Assembly: GCA_023392945.1 (NCBI GenBank)
Contig: JAEWNB010000061.1
Coordinates: forward strand, 1-59,529
Reading direction: 5' to 3'
DNA length: 59,529 nt
Source: Bacteroidota bacterium
GTDB lineage: Bacteria > Bacteroidota > Bacteroidia > Bacteroidales > WCHB1-69
Each line of letters starts with the position of its first letter. Position 1 is the stretch's first letter. The notes under the pieces were generated by a model. The model was not told the origin of the DNA. It saw only the letters and a program-made list of their open reading frames with translations, and did not search any database. Shown in pieces: positions 8,227-16,830 of this stretch. The translations under genes were made by a program, and so were the position numbers.

Positions 8227-9276
8227 TTATTTAAGTGGATTTCCGTTATAAGTTATTTTGGCAATTGCCTTGGCCGCTTTCTCTTTCACTTCCTGCGGAA
8301 GAGGGGCATAATGAATTTGAGTAGTAAGGCTTTGTGCTTCATCTCCAATCATATATTTCATAAGGTCAACAGTTGCCTGAGCCTGCTCAATAGTTCGCTT
8401 AGAGTTATTTTGTTCCTGATAGACTAAAAGCCAGGTAAAGCAACTGATGGGATATGCACCCGGAGCAGTGGAGTTGGTAATCATGGCACGGGTGTCTTCG
8501 GGAATATCTCCCTGAGCAGCTGCAGAAATAGAAGCAGCAGAAGGAGTGATGAATTCTCCGGCAGGATTTTGAAGATTGGCAATAGTAGTTTTTAAAGCAA
8601 AAGCATATTCAGAACCAATATAACCGATGGATCCTTCTGTTTGACTGATTGTTCCTGCTACACCTGGATTACCCTTGGAGGCAATGCCAATAGGGAAATT
8701 CAGAGACTTTCCGGTGCCGATCTGCTCTTTCCATTCAGGACTGATTTTTGTCATATAGTCACTGAAAACATAAGTTGTCCCACTGCCGTCCGAACGATAA
8801 ACGGCTGTTATAGATTTATCCGGTAAAGAAATCCCTTCATTGATAGCCTTAATTTGAGGGTCATTCCATTTGGTTATTTTTCCCATAAAAATTGATGCTA
8901 CAATAGGTCCGGTTAAATTCAGTTTGTCAATGCCGGGGAGGTTATATGAAAGTACTACTGCCCCCAAACAGCTTGGAATATGAATGACGGCTTTCATCTC
9001 CGCAGCTTCATCATCTGAAAGATAAGCATCACTGCCTGCAAAATCTACAATTCCATCCTTTAAACTTCTGATACCACCGCCACTACCGATTGCCCCATAA
9101 GAAATGGCAGTGCCGGATTTTTGCTGAAATGATTTAAAAGCTAGATTATAATAGGGTTGTGGAAAAGTGGCTCCTGCACCTGAAAGGTCAATTTTCTTTT
9201 TGCCGGAGCTGTTGCAACTTGATAGCACAACTGCGACAATACTTAGAATAATCATTAATTTTTTCATTGTTTTCAT
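8227..9276 (-). CDS. pstS: Phosphate-binding lipoprotein PstS
   Basis: This is the substrate-binding protein that captures phosphate outside the inner membrane and delivers it to PstCA. After the signal peptide (MKKLMIILSIVAVVLSSC, lipobox LSSC) the mature protein begins near the PstS signature GAGATFPQPYYNLAFKSF. It also has the phosphate-loop motifs AIGSGGGIRSL and YRSDGSGTTYVFSDY. The frame opens upstream only with a TTG at 9348, which would put a basic stretch before the signal peptide. I therefore take the ATG at 9276, and 9267 is equally possible. It heads the pst operon, divergent from a porin gene. Identification is secure; the start is uncertain by nine bases. Confidence 0.94.
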   Translation of the reverse strand: MKTMKKLMIILSIVAVVLSSCNSSGKKKIDLSGAGATFPQPYYNLAFKSFQQKSGTAISYGAIGSGGGIRSLKDGIVDFAGSDAYLSDDEAAEMKAVIHIPSCLGAVVLSYNLPGIDKLNLTGPIVASIFMGKITKWNDPQIKAINEGISLPDKSITAVYRSDGSGTTYVFSDYMTKISPEWKEQIGTGKSLNFPIGIASKGNPGVAGTISQTEGSIGYIGSEYAFALKTTIANLQNPAGEFITPSAASISAAAQGDIPEDTRAMITNSTAPGAYPISCFTWLLVYQEQNNSKRTIEQAQATVDLMKYMIGDEAQSLTTQIHYAPLPQEVKEKAAKAIAKITYNGNPLK

Positions 9277-9356
9277 TTTTTTATTGATATTTATTGTTCT
9301 TTTTTTCGAATACAAAAAAAACCTTAATCTATTTCTATTTCGTTTCAAAGTTATTA

Positions 9357-9383
9357 CAAATCTATTAATTTAACAACCCCAAA
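9357..9383 (-). promoter_or_regulatory. Candidate promoter of the pst operon
   Basis: On the minus strand TAGATTTG (9364-9357) matches the Bacteroidota -7 box TAnnTTTG exactly. TTTG at 9383-9380 could be the -33 box, but the gap of 15 bases is shorter than usual (about 17-23). It lies about 80 bases before the pstS start. I saw no recognisable Pho box. Confidence 0.4.
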
Positions 9384-9430
9384 TTTGATTGAAAAAAAAA
9401 CCACATCGTAATATAAATTTAAAATTATGG

Positions 9431-9452
9431 TAATTTTGATCCATCATTTTTG
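9431..9452 (+). promoter_or_regulatory. Candidate -7 boxes upstream of the porin gene
   Basis: TAATTTTG (9431-9438) matches TAnnTTTG exactly and CATTTTTG (9445-9452) matches with one mismatch, 56-77 bases before the porin ATG. No clear -33 element accompanies either. One may drive the porin gene. Confidence 0.3.
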
Positions 9453-9507
9453 CATTGTAAAAAGAAATTGAGTTTGTAATTATTATGAATATTAATATGT
9501 ATTTAAA

Positions 9508-10527
9508 ATGAAAAAAAATCTCGCTATTGCATTGTTCCTTTTATTATGCCTGAATTTATTTAGTCAGGAAACCCCTTCTAATGATAAACATCCGGGTGAT
9601 AGTTTGAAAAAAGAGGCATTTAAATTTTCAGGGAAACCTATTGTGTTACTATATACAAATTTTCATTATGGATTTGCAAATGCTATGGGAAATACCGGTT
9701 TTGAACTGGAAAGATCTTATTTTGGCTATCAGTTTAATATTTCATCGGACTGGTCTGCAAAAGTGGTTCTTGACATTGGAAACCCTAAGTTGTCAGGATC
9801 TGACCTGGAAAGAATTGCCTATGTAAAAAATGCTATGATTAGTTGGACTCCTGGAAATTTTACGTTGAATGCAGGCTTGGTCGGCTTGGAACAAGTTGGT
9901 TTGCAAGAGAAGTTTTTCGGTTATCGATATGTCATGAAATCGTTTCAGGATGAATATAAATTCGGATATACTGCGGATTTGGGAATTGTGGCAAAATATA
10001 AATTTGCCAATTGGGTATCTGCCGATGTTACCTTTATTAATGGTGAAGGATATAAGAAATTGCAAGCAGATAATAAATTCAGATACGGAGCTGGTATTAC
10101 TCTTAATCCCTGTAAATTATTGACTTTCAGAGTTTATTACGACAGGGCTGACCATCAGGATGTGGATACGTTAGGAAAAGCACAGGAAAACCTCTCTCTG
10201 TTTTTAGGATTAAAAAACGATTATTTCTCTGTCGGTGCAGAATGGAACGACCTTTTTAATGCAAATTTTGTCAATGCCAAACATCAATATGGAAGTTCCC
10301 TCTATTTCAGAGTAAAACTGCCTAAGAACTTTGAACTTTTCGGTCGCTGGGATTATCTCTTTTCTAATAATGATTGGAATCTTGCAAAGGATGGACAAAT
10401 TGCATTTTTGGGCTTTCAGTATAGCCCCATTAAATATGTTAAAATTGCTCCAAATTGTCAATTGGAAATTCCCAAATCAGGCAAAATTGAGGGGTTGGTT
10501 CGTGTTAATTTAGAAATTGCGCTGTAA
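9508..10527 (+). CDS. Porin-like outer-membrane beta-barrel (phosphate-selective porin O/P type)
   Basis: This 339-residue protein has a signal peptide (MKKNLAIALFLLLCLNLFSQ) and a mature region of alternating amphipathic strands with aromatic ends, such as FELERSYFGYQFNISSDWSAKVVLDIG and FTLNAGLVGLEQVGLQEKFFGYR. It ends with a strand (EGLVRVNLEIAL) suited to barrel assembly. The layout resembles the porin O/P superfamily. The gene is divergent from the pst operon, which fits a role in letting phosphate through the outer membrane, but that link is only from context. No SusD-like or TonB partner is adjacent. Barrel call good; substrate uncertain. Confidence 0.7.
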   Translation: MKKNLAIALFLLLCLNLFSQETPSNDKHPGDSLKKEAFKFSGKPIVLLYTNFHYGFANAMGNTGFELERSYFGYQFNISSDWSAKVVLDIGNPKLSGSDLERIAYVKNAMISWTPGNFTLNAGLVGLEQVGLQEKFFGYRYVMKSFQDEYKFGYTADLGIVAKYKFANWVSADVTFINGEGYKKLQADNKFRYGAGITLNPCKLLTFRVYYDRADHQDVDTLGKAQENLSLFLGLKNDYFSVGAEWNDLFNANFVNAKHQYGSSLYFRVKLPKNFELFGRWDYLFSNNDWNLAKDGQIAFLGFQYSPIKYVKIAPNCQLEIPKSGKIEGLVRVNLEIAL

Positions 10528-10530
10528 GAA

Positions 10531-10546
10531 AAATAGAATTCTATTT
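10531..10546. terminator. Perfect 16-base palindrome between convergent genes
   Basis: AAATAGAATTCTATTT is a perfect palindrome between the porin stop (10527) and the LD-carboxypeptidase, whose stop codon (10541-10543) lies inside it. It is flanked by A-rich and T-rich runs, so it could act as a weak bidirectional terminator. The stem is very AT-rich, so confidence is low. Confidence 0.35.
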
Positions 10547-11551
10547 ATTTAAAGAACAATTGTTTTCAAATCGAATAACGCAATTTTCTCCCACTTCCAT
10601 TTGACAGAAACAGCCTAAACGTAAAGCGTAATTATTCCGCACATGTCCGACAGGGGCATTGAACAAAATAGGGTAGTGATAGTCCCGGCAATTTTCAAGT
10701 ACAATTTCTTCAATTTTCTTTCCCATCGCCACACCATCGGTCTGAATTTCTTTCAATCTCACAAATTCGCCTACTATCAAACCTGCCAGATGTTCCAACT
10801 TGCCGGCACGCCGCAATTCAGTCAGCATACGGTCAATATGATAATAGTATTCGTCGCAATCTTCAATAACTAATATTTTCCCGTCAAACTCCATTTCAGA
10901 TACTGATCCGGTTAGGGAGACCAACAGCGATAAGTTTCCGCCGATAAGTTCGCCTTCAGCATGACCTTTACGATTATAGGAATTGGGAGAGACGTCATAT
11001 TGGAGAGGCTCTCCTGTCAAAGCCCTAATCAGCGATTGAGCAGCTTCGTTGTGGCAATTTTCGGGAGTGATGATGAACGGCATTACCGAATGGATAGAGG
11101 CAGTTCTGTAAATTTTGTTCAGGTGTGAGTGAAAACAGGTAATGTCACTGAATCCGCAAAGCCATTTTGGATGTTGATTAAAAAGTGTAAAGTCGAGACG
11201 ATCTATCAGCTTAAGAGCACCATAACCGCCACGGGTTGCCATAATAGCCTTGACAGACGGATTGTCAAGCATCGACTGAAAGTCAGCCAGTCGTTCCTCA
11301 TCGGTCCCTGCATATAGGCTGCTTTTTTTAGTATCCATACAATTCCCGATCAAAACTTTAAAGCCAAGGCTATCCAGCCATTTCAAGGCAAATTCAATCT
11401 CATTGATATTCTGCTTGTAGGATGGTGCCACCAGTCCGATAGTATCTCCCCTTTTGAGATATTCAGGAATAATAATGTCTCTTTCTTTTTGAGAAAATGA
11501 ATTTCCGAAGATTACCACTGAAAGGAGAAAGAGAACGAATGCTTTTTTCAT
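10541..11551 (-). CDS. Exported LD-carboxypeptidase (S66 family, LdcA/MccF-like)
   Basis: This serine peptidase family cleaves the L,D-bond of murein tetrapeptides during peptidoglycan recycling, or related substrates. The 336 residues begin with a probable signal peptide (1-20), so the enzyme is likely periplasmic, unlike the cytoplasmic E. coli LdcA. The expected Ser-Glu-His triad is visible: S135 in CGFSDIT, E230 in ILVIEDCDE and H303 in APVGHVRNN. The RGGYGALKLID segment (107-117) before the serine is also typical. It is transcribed alone, divergent from the exonuclease-phosphatase gene. The MccF-type alternative (peptide-nucleotide antibiotic resistance) cannot be excluded. Confidence 0.9.
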   Translation of the reverse strand: MKKAFVLFLLSVVIFGNSFSQKERDIIIPEYLKRGDTIGLVAPSYKQNINEIEFALKWLDSLGFKVLIGNCMDTKKSSLYAGTDEERLADFQSMLDNPSVKAIMATRGGYGALKLIDRLDFTLFNQHPKWLCGFSDITCFHSHLNKIYRTASIHSVMPFIITPENCHNEAAQSLIRALTGEPLQYDVSPNSYNRKGHAEGELIGGNLSLLVSLTGSVSEMEFDGKILVIEDCDEYYYHIDRMLTELRRAGKLEHLAGLIVGEFVRLKEIQTDGVAMGKKIEEIVLENCRDYHYPILFNAPVGHVRNNYALRLGCFCQMEVGENCVIRFENNCSLNK

Positions 11552-11646
11552 AATGGAGAAGAATTATTAAAAACAAAGATACAAAAAGGAAAATAAGATG
11601 AGGTAGAGAATGCATGCTATGCAAATATAACAATCAATTTTTTTTG

Positions 11647-11654
11647 TATGTTTG
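11647..11654 (+). promoter_or_regulatory. Candidate -7 box (TATGTTTG)
   Basis: TATGTTTG matches TAnnTTTG and lies 21 bases before the ATG at 11676. No convincing -33 element is visible. Confidence 0.4.
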
Positions 11655-11675
11655 TCCGTTTTTATCATGATTTTT

Positions 11676-12509
11676 ATGAAAAAGATTATTTTATCATTTT
11701 TACTTTTCTCATTTGCCGTGACACTTTTTTCACAAGGGGAAGGTGAGCTTTCCATCCTGTCGTTCAATTTGAGGTACAGTGATGGTCATGACAGTCTCAA
11801 TCACTGGAGTTATCGAAAAGAAGCTATTGTAAAAATGATAAATTTAGCAACTCCTGATGTGATAGGCTTCCAGGAAGCTCTTTATGATCAGGTGCAATAT
11901 CTTGACACTAATTGCAGCCAATACCTGCGTGTGGGTGTGGGAAGAGATGACGGCAATAAAAAGGGTGAATTTGCAGCCGTCTATTTTCTAAAAAAGCGTT
12001 TTGCTATTGTGGATTCGGGAAACTTCTGGCTCAGCGAAACGCCCGATGTTCCTGCTGTTGGATGGGATGCAGCCTGCAAAAGAATTGTCACTTGGGTTCA
12101 TTTGGAAGATACGCTGCTGGATAATGAATTTTACCTTTTCAACACCCATTTCGACCATGCCGGCATTAGAGCCCGGAAAGAGTCGGCGCTACTACTGCTC
12201 AAAAAAATTGAAGAACTGGCCTACTGCTTTGAAAATAATATTTTTATTACGGGGGATTTTAATACCGTTAGTGAGGATTCGATTTTTTTGCCGCTGAAAA
12301 AATATTTCAAATTGGCACGTGATGTTGCCCCTGTAACCGATAAAAGTTTCACCTTTAACAATTTCGGAAAAACAGATGAGCCACCTATGGTCATCGATCA
12401 TATTTGGTTTACCAAGCCTGTTCCGGTAGAATTCAGGATCCTGAATGGGAATTACGGAGTTCCATACATTTCAGATCATTATCCTGTGTTGGGTATTTTT
12501 AAATACTAA
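11676..12509 (+). CDS. Secreted endonuclease/exonuclease/phosphatase-family protein
   Basis: This 278-residue protein has a signal peptide (MKKIILSFLLFSFAVTLFSQ) and the metal-dependent EEP fold. The fold's catalytic blocks appear in order: SFNLRYSDG, GFQEALYDQ (metal-binding Glu), NTHFDHAG, TGDFNTVSED, VIDHIWF and SDHYPVLG (terminal Asp-His). The substrate could be nucleic acid or a phosphodiester or phosphoinositide-like compound; the family includes both. The ATG at 11676 gives a proper signal peptide. ATG 11667 and a TTG at 11652 are alternatives. It is monocistronic, with 193 bases before the next gene. Confidence 0.88.
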   Translation: MKKIILSFLLFSFAVTLFSQGEGELSILSFNLRYSDGHDSLNHWSYRKEAIVKMINLATPDVIGFQEALYDQVQYLDTNCSQYLRVGVGRDDGNKKGEFAAVYFLKKRFAIVDSGNFWLSETPDVPAVGWDAACKRIVTWVHLEDTLLDNEFYLFNTHFDHAGIRARKESALLLLKKIEELAYCFENNIFITGDFNTVSEDSIFLPLKKYFKLARDVAPVTDKSFTFNNFGKTDEPPMVIDHIWFTKPVPVEFRILNGNYGVPYISDHYPVLGIFKY

Positions 12510-12599
12510 AAAACCTAGGAATATCCATAATACTTTCCTTTATTAATTTCTTATCCGAAAAATAATCAATCGGATTGGTTGCCGCATTATTGCCAAGGA

Positions 12600-12639
12600 A
12601 ATTTTTTCGCTTAAACCAATTATAATCAGCGAAGAAATT
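12600..12639. repeat. 12-base inverted repeat in the gap before the SDR gene
   Basis: AATTTTTTCGCT (12600-12611) and AGCGAAGAAATT (12628-12639) pair over 12 positions with one G-U, around a 16-base loop. No T-run follows on the plus strand, so it is not a standard terminator. Nothing else is evident in 12510-12702. Confidence 0.5.
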
Positions 12640-12702
12640 GAGACAAACAATATGCGGATTTATTTGTTTTATAGATAAATAACAATATAAAATATAAATA
12701 CA

Positions 12703-13470
12703 ATGAAAAAGTTAGAAAATAAAGTATCCATCGTTACAGGAGCAGGAGCTGGCATGGGAAAAGCCATCGCCATCCTGTTTGCTTCGGAAGGAAGCAAGGT
12801 GGTAGCCACAGATATTGACCCCGCTAGACTTGATTTACTGAAAAAAGAAATCAGTGATTCAGGGGGCGAAGTAACAACCCTCGTTGCAGATATGGCTAAA
12901 GAAGATGAAATTGACAATATGATTAATGTTGCAGTTGAAAAATATGGAACATTGGATATTTTAGTCAATAATGCCGGCATAATGGATAATTTTCTGCCTG
13001 TTGCAGAAGTAGATAACCAAATGTGGGAAAAGGTCATGAAAGTAAATCTTGAAGGTCCGTTTAAGGCAATGCGAAGTGCAATAAAAATATTCCTTGCCAA
13101 AGGAAGTGGAAACATCATTAATATTGCCTCTCTTGGGGGATTGAAAGGGGGTGTTGCAGGTGCCGCCTATACTACAAGTAAACATGCCTTGATAGGATTG
13201 TCGAAAAATACCGGCTATCTCTATTCTAAATCAGGAATCCGCTGTAATACCATTGCCCCGGGGGCTGTCAATACAAGTATATCCGATACTATTGACTTTA
13301 GTAAAATCACTTCTCTTGTAAACGAAAGAATTATGACGGGAATGGCTCTTAATCCCAGATTCGGAGAATCTTCAGAAATAGCTACTGCTGCTCTGTTTCT
13401 CGCTTCCGATGATTCCAGTTTCGTAAATGCGCAAGTTCTCGTAGTTGACGGAGGCTGGAGCTCCTATTAA
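12703..13470 (+). CDS. Short-chain dehydrogenase/reductase (classical SDR)
   Basis: This is a 255-residue NAD(P)-dependent oxidoreductase with a Rossmann fold. The cofactor loop TGAGAGMG is at 12-19, NNAG at 89-92, catalytic Ser143 in NIASLGG and Tyr156-x3-Lys160 in AAYTTSKHAL. Asp37 after the second strand (VVATDIDP) favours NAD(H) over NADP(H). The closest general type is the 3-oxoacyl-ACP reductase/3-alpha-hydroxysteroid dehydrogenase group, but the substrate is not identifiable. It stands alone, followed by a candidate terminator. Confidence 0.9.
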   Translation: MKKLENKVSIVTGAGAGMGKAIAILFASEGSKVVATDIDPARLDLLKKEISDSGGEVTTLVADMAKEDEIDNMINVAVEKYGTLDILVNNAGIMDNFLPVAEVDNQMWEKVMKVNLEGPFKAMRSAIKIFLAKGSGNIINIASLGGLKGGVAGAAYTTSKHALIGLSKNTGYLYSKSGIRCNTIAPGAVNTSISDTIDFSKITSLVNERIMTGMALNPRFGESSEIATAALFLASDDSSFVNAQVLVVDGGWSSY

Positions 13471-13555
13471 TGAGTAAGTATGAGAGTGTGTACTCTTTTT
13501 AAGACAAGTAAGTAGAATACATAACCAACTATTTACAATAGTCAAAATAATTCCC

Positions 13556-13595
13556 AAAGACCGGTTCTTACTAAAAGGATTGGTCTTTACTTTAT
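13556..13595 (+). terminator. Candidate terminator of the SDR gene
   Basis: AAAGACC (13556-13562) pairs with GGTCTTT (13582-13588), extended by two G-U pairs, followed by a moderately T-rich stretch. Nothing else is evident in 13471-13635. Confidence 0.45.
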
Positions 13596-13635
13596 TCACT
13601 AAAAATGTAAATTTAAAAGAGTGAATTTTTTTCTC

Positions 13636-13643
13636 TATTTTTG
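13636..13643 (+). promoter_or_regulatory. -7 box of the helicase-nuclease gene (TATTTTTG)
   Basis: TATTTTTG fits TAnnTTTG and ends 23 bases before the ATG at 13667, implying a very short leader. No clear -33 box is seen. Confidence 0.5.
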
Positions 13644-13666
13644 CATTTAACTTAATAGTGCAAGGA

Positions 13667-16600
13667 ATGTTTAAAACCTATAAAGCCTCTGCCGGGTCAG
13701 GAAAAACAACCAATCTGGTTGCTGAATATTTGTCGCTTTGCTTTTCAAATCCGCATAAGTATCGTAATATTTTGGCTGTTACCTTTACCAATAATGCTAC
13801 GGCACAAATGAAGCAACGCATTATCAGCACGTTACAAAATTTTATTTTTGAAACTGACTATAATAACTTACAAGCATCTGATAAAGCTATTTTGAAGTTA
13901 ATTTCTAAAAATCTCCGACTGGCCCACGGACAAAATGAAGACTTTTTTCGTCAAAAATCTAAGGAACTCCTTCAGTTGATTTTATATGATTATCCGAATT
14001 TTTCGATTAGTACTATTGATAGTTTTTTTCAACGTTTGCTGAGGTCGTTTGCACTGGATTTGAAACTGAATCTCAATTATAATCTCGAAATTCAGTTAGA
14101 TGATTTTTTTACTCAGACTATTGATATATTGATGAATAAAATTTCTAGAAATTCCAAAAAATACCATGATTCCGGTCTTACGGACAGAGTGTTGTATTTG
14201 ATGGAAAATAAGATGGATATCAGTGGCAGAAGTAATATTGAAGAAGAGCTGAGAAAGGTGTTGTTCTCGATATATGATGAAAATTCTTATTTGCCGTTGA
14301 AAGAATTAAATAAACTGGAAGAAGAGGAATTCCTCCAAAAATGTAAAATTCATAAGAAAATTACGGCAAAGTTCCGTAATGATGTTGTGAATTTGGCTTT
14401 TGAAGGTGATTATATTATTAAAAGCAGCTCAATTCCGGAATCAGATTTCTATCAGGGAAATAGAGGTCCTTATTCATGGTTTTTAAATTTGGCTATTAAT
14501 CCTGATTCTACTTCTCAGGGTTATATGCAAAAAGCAATTGAACGGGAATCCTTTACCAAAAATAAAGGCGAATTGCCCGACGATGTACACCAACAATTGG
14601 TTGAGTTGTATTATAAAACTGTCGAAGCCCGCGATCGTTATATTTATGCATCCATTTTGTCTCAAAATATTGAATCATTAATGCTCATTTTTGATTTAAA
14701 AAAAATTATGGATGATATTAAGTTGAGAGACAATATTTTCTATCTCAGTGAAACCAATGCTAAAATTTATGATGAGATAAAAGATGAGCAAGCTCCCTAT
14801 ATATACGAAAAATTGGGGAACCGTTATTCCTATTTTTTAATTGATGAATTTCAGGACACTTCTCATTTACAGTGGAGAGATATATTTCCTTTGCTGAAAA
14901 ATGCGCTTTCCGGAAGCAATCAATATCATGAAGAAGGAAAAACTGTCATTTTTGGAGATGTGAAACAGGCCATTTATCGTTTTAGAAACGGGGATGCCAC
15001 TCTTTTGGACAAACTCTCTTCTTTTGAAGGTTATCAAAATGAGTTTGGCTTTCTTGAAAAAGATGATAGTAGGTTTGAGTTGATTTCTTTGCAAACCAAT
15101 TATCGTTCCAATTACAATATTGTTGATTTTAATAATCATTTTTTTACTTATCTAAAGCAGATAACGAATAGGGAACTTCCTGTTTTTCCAATGGCTGAGA
15201 GACTTTATGATGATGTAATTCAAGAGATAAAACCCACTGCCAAATCAGGTTTTGTTTCTATTCAATTTAATTCAGGAGAGTCTGATAAATATGAAGAAGA
15301 AAAGGTGCTTGAGGCTGTTAGGGATGCTCTAAGTAGAGATTATGATTATCAAGACATTGCTGTTTTGACAAAAGATAGGGAAAGGGGAGTCCGCTTGGGA
15401 CAGATGTTATCAGAAAATAATATTCCGGTAATATCTTCTGATACGTTGCTGTTGGGCAACTCGGATAAAGTGAATCTCATTATTGCTACTTTAAAATATC
15501 TTAGTAATAGAGATGATAAATTGTCCAAACTATTTATTGTCAATTATTTAATCAAATTTAAAAATAGCTCCAATAACCTTGAGGATATATATTCTTATTT
15601 AGAAAATGAAGACTCTTTTGCTCGTTTTTTGCTTTTTTTCAATATTACCATTCAAAAAGAGAGGCTTTTGACATTTCCATTATTTACCTTAATAAAAGAA
15701 ATCATTATTTTATATGATTTTTTGGAATCCGATCTCTTTGTTGTTGGGTTGTTGGATGTGGTTTTTGAATACACTTCCAAAAACAATAGCGATTTGACTC
15801 AATTTTTAAACTGGTGGGGAATGCAGGAGGGAAAGCTTTCTATTACTTCCCCGAATAAAAATAATGCAGTTACTGTTACTACAATTCACAAAGCAAAAGG
15901 CCTTGAATATCCTGTAGTCATTATTCCGATAAATCAATATAAAGAGAAATCAAACAATAAGTTATTTTGGTATAAAAATGAAACTGATGAATCCGGATTG
16001 ACATACGTACCGATATCAATTTCCAAAAAATTGTGCGGTACTTCTCTCGAAGAATTGTATGACAACGAATCAGCACTTGCAAGTTTGGATAATCTGAATG
16101 TGCTCTATGTGGCACACACCAGACCCCATGATTGTATGTATATTATTACCGGGAAAAAAGATAGAGGTAATTATTCAAAGTATTTATTTGATTTTTGTGA
16201 CAAAAACAGGGATAATCCACTCTTTCACTTTGAAGAAGATAACCGTATTATATATGGAGATTTAGACTATTGCAAAATTAGTGAAGAGAAAGATAAAAAG
16301 AAAGACAAGATGCAATCGGAACATGGGATTTCCGGAATGCACACTTCGTCTTTTACCCCCGAATCGAAGCAACTTGCTTATCAGCTATTTTCTTCCCCAT
16401 CGACCAAAGAAAAAGAGATCGGTCTTTTTGTTCACAATTTTTTATCTTCATTATCTAAATTTCCTCAAACCTTTCAGGAAATTGAAGAAATGGACTTAGC
16501 CATGGATGAAGAAAAAAGGTCAATGGTTAAAGGTGCCCTGAAAAAAATTATTGCCGATGAAACCCTCAAACCTTATTTTTTTACTGAAGCAGAAGTTTTA

Positions 16601-16798
16601 AATGAAATTTCAATATTAAAAACAGATGGGTCGGTACGACGACCGGACAGGATTGTCATAATGCCGGAGGAAGTGATGGTAATTGATTATAAGACAGGCA
16701 AAGAAAATCCAAAGTATGAAGAGCAGCTAGAAGAGTATAAATCTCTTTTAATTGACATGGGTTATAAAAATGTGCAGGGAAGATTGGTTTTCGTATAA
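13667..16798 (+). CDS. RecB/AddA-like UvrD-family helicase with C-terminal PD-(D/E)XK nuclease
   Basis: This 1043-residue DNA helicase-nuclease is probably the AddA-type subunit of the double-strand-break resection machine that feeds RecA. Superfamily-1 motifs appear in order: Walker A ASAGSGKT (7-14), motif Ia AVTFTNNATAQMKQR, Walker B YFLIDEFQDTS, FGDVKQAIYRFRNGD, QTNYRS (motif IV), TTIHKAKGLEYPVV (motif V) and NVLYVAHTRP (motif VI). The C-terminal nuclease block is RRPDRIVI, then MVIDYKTG, then EEQLEEYKSLL. No AddB-like gene is adjacent. A GTG nine bases upstream (13658) is an alternative start. The pyrH promoter overlaps its 3' end. Confidence 0.9.
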   Translation: MFKTYKASAGSGKTTNLVAEYLSLCFSNPHKYRNILAVTFTNNATAQMKQRIISTLQNFIFETDYNNLQASDKAILKLISKNLRLAHGQNEDFFRQKSKELLQLILYDYPNFSISTIDSFFQRLLRSFALDLKLNLNYNLEIQLDDFFTQTIDILMNKISRNSKKYHDSGLTDRVLYLMENKMDISGRSNIEEELRKVLFSIYDENSYLPLKELNKLEEEEFLQKCKIHKKITAKFRNDVVNLAFEGDYIIKSSSIPESDFYQGNRGPYSWFLNLAINPDSTSQGYMQKAIERESFTKNKGELPDDVHQQLVELYYKTVEARDRYIYASILSQNIESLMLIFDLKKIMDDIKLRDNIFYLSETNAKIYDEIKDEQAPYIYEKLGNRYSYFLIDEFQDTSHLQWRDIFPLLKNALSGSNQYHEEGKTVIFGDVKQAIYRFRNGDATLLDKLSSFEGYQNEFGFLEKDDSRFELISLQTNYRSNYNIVDFNNHFFTYLKQITNRELPVFPMAERLYDDVIQEIKPTAKSGFVSIQFNSGESDKYEEEKVLEAVRDALSRDYDYQDIAVLTKDRERGVRLGQMLSENNIPVISSDTLLLGNSDKVNLIIATLKYLSNRDDKLSKLFIVNYLIKFKNSSNNLEDIYSYLENEDSFARFLLFFNITIQKERLLTFPLFTLIKEIIILYDFLESDLFVVGLLDVVFEYTSKNNSDLTQFLNWWGMQEGKLSITSPNKNNAVTVTTIHKAKGLEYPVVIIPINQYKEKSNNKLFWYKNETDESGLTYVPISISKKLCGTSLEELYDNESALASLDNLNVLYVAHTRPHDCMYIITGKKDRGNYSKYLFDFCDKNRDNPLFHFEEDNRIIYGDLDYCKISEEKDKKKDKMQSEHGISGMHTSSFTPESKQLAYQLFSSPSTKEKEIGLFVHNFLSSLSKFPQTFQEIEEMDLAMDEEKRSMVKGALKKIIADETLKPYFFTEAEVLNEISILKTDGSVRRPDRIVIMPEEVMVIDYKTGKENPKYEEQLEEYKSLLIDMGYKNVQGRLVFV

Positions 16799-16815
16799 AA
16801 TAATTTGTATTTTTG
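16784..16815 (+). promoter_or_regulatory. pyrH promoter (TTG-N21-TATTTTTG)
   Basis: TTG at 16784-16786 and TATTTTTG at 16808-16815 are 21 bases apart, an excellent fit to the Bacteroidota vegetative promoter. The -33 box lies inside the end of the preceding gene. The -7 box ends 15 bases before the pyrH ATG, so the leader would be only about 8-10 nucleotides. Confidence 0.65.
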
Positions 16816-16830
16816 CGCCAAATAAGAGCA

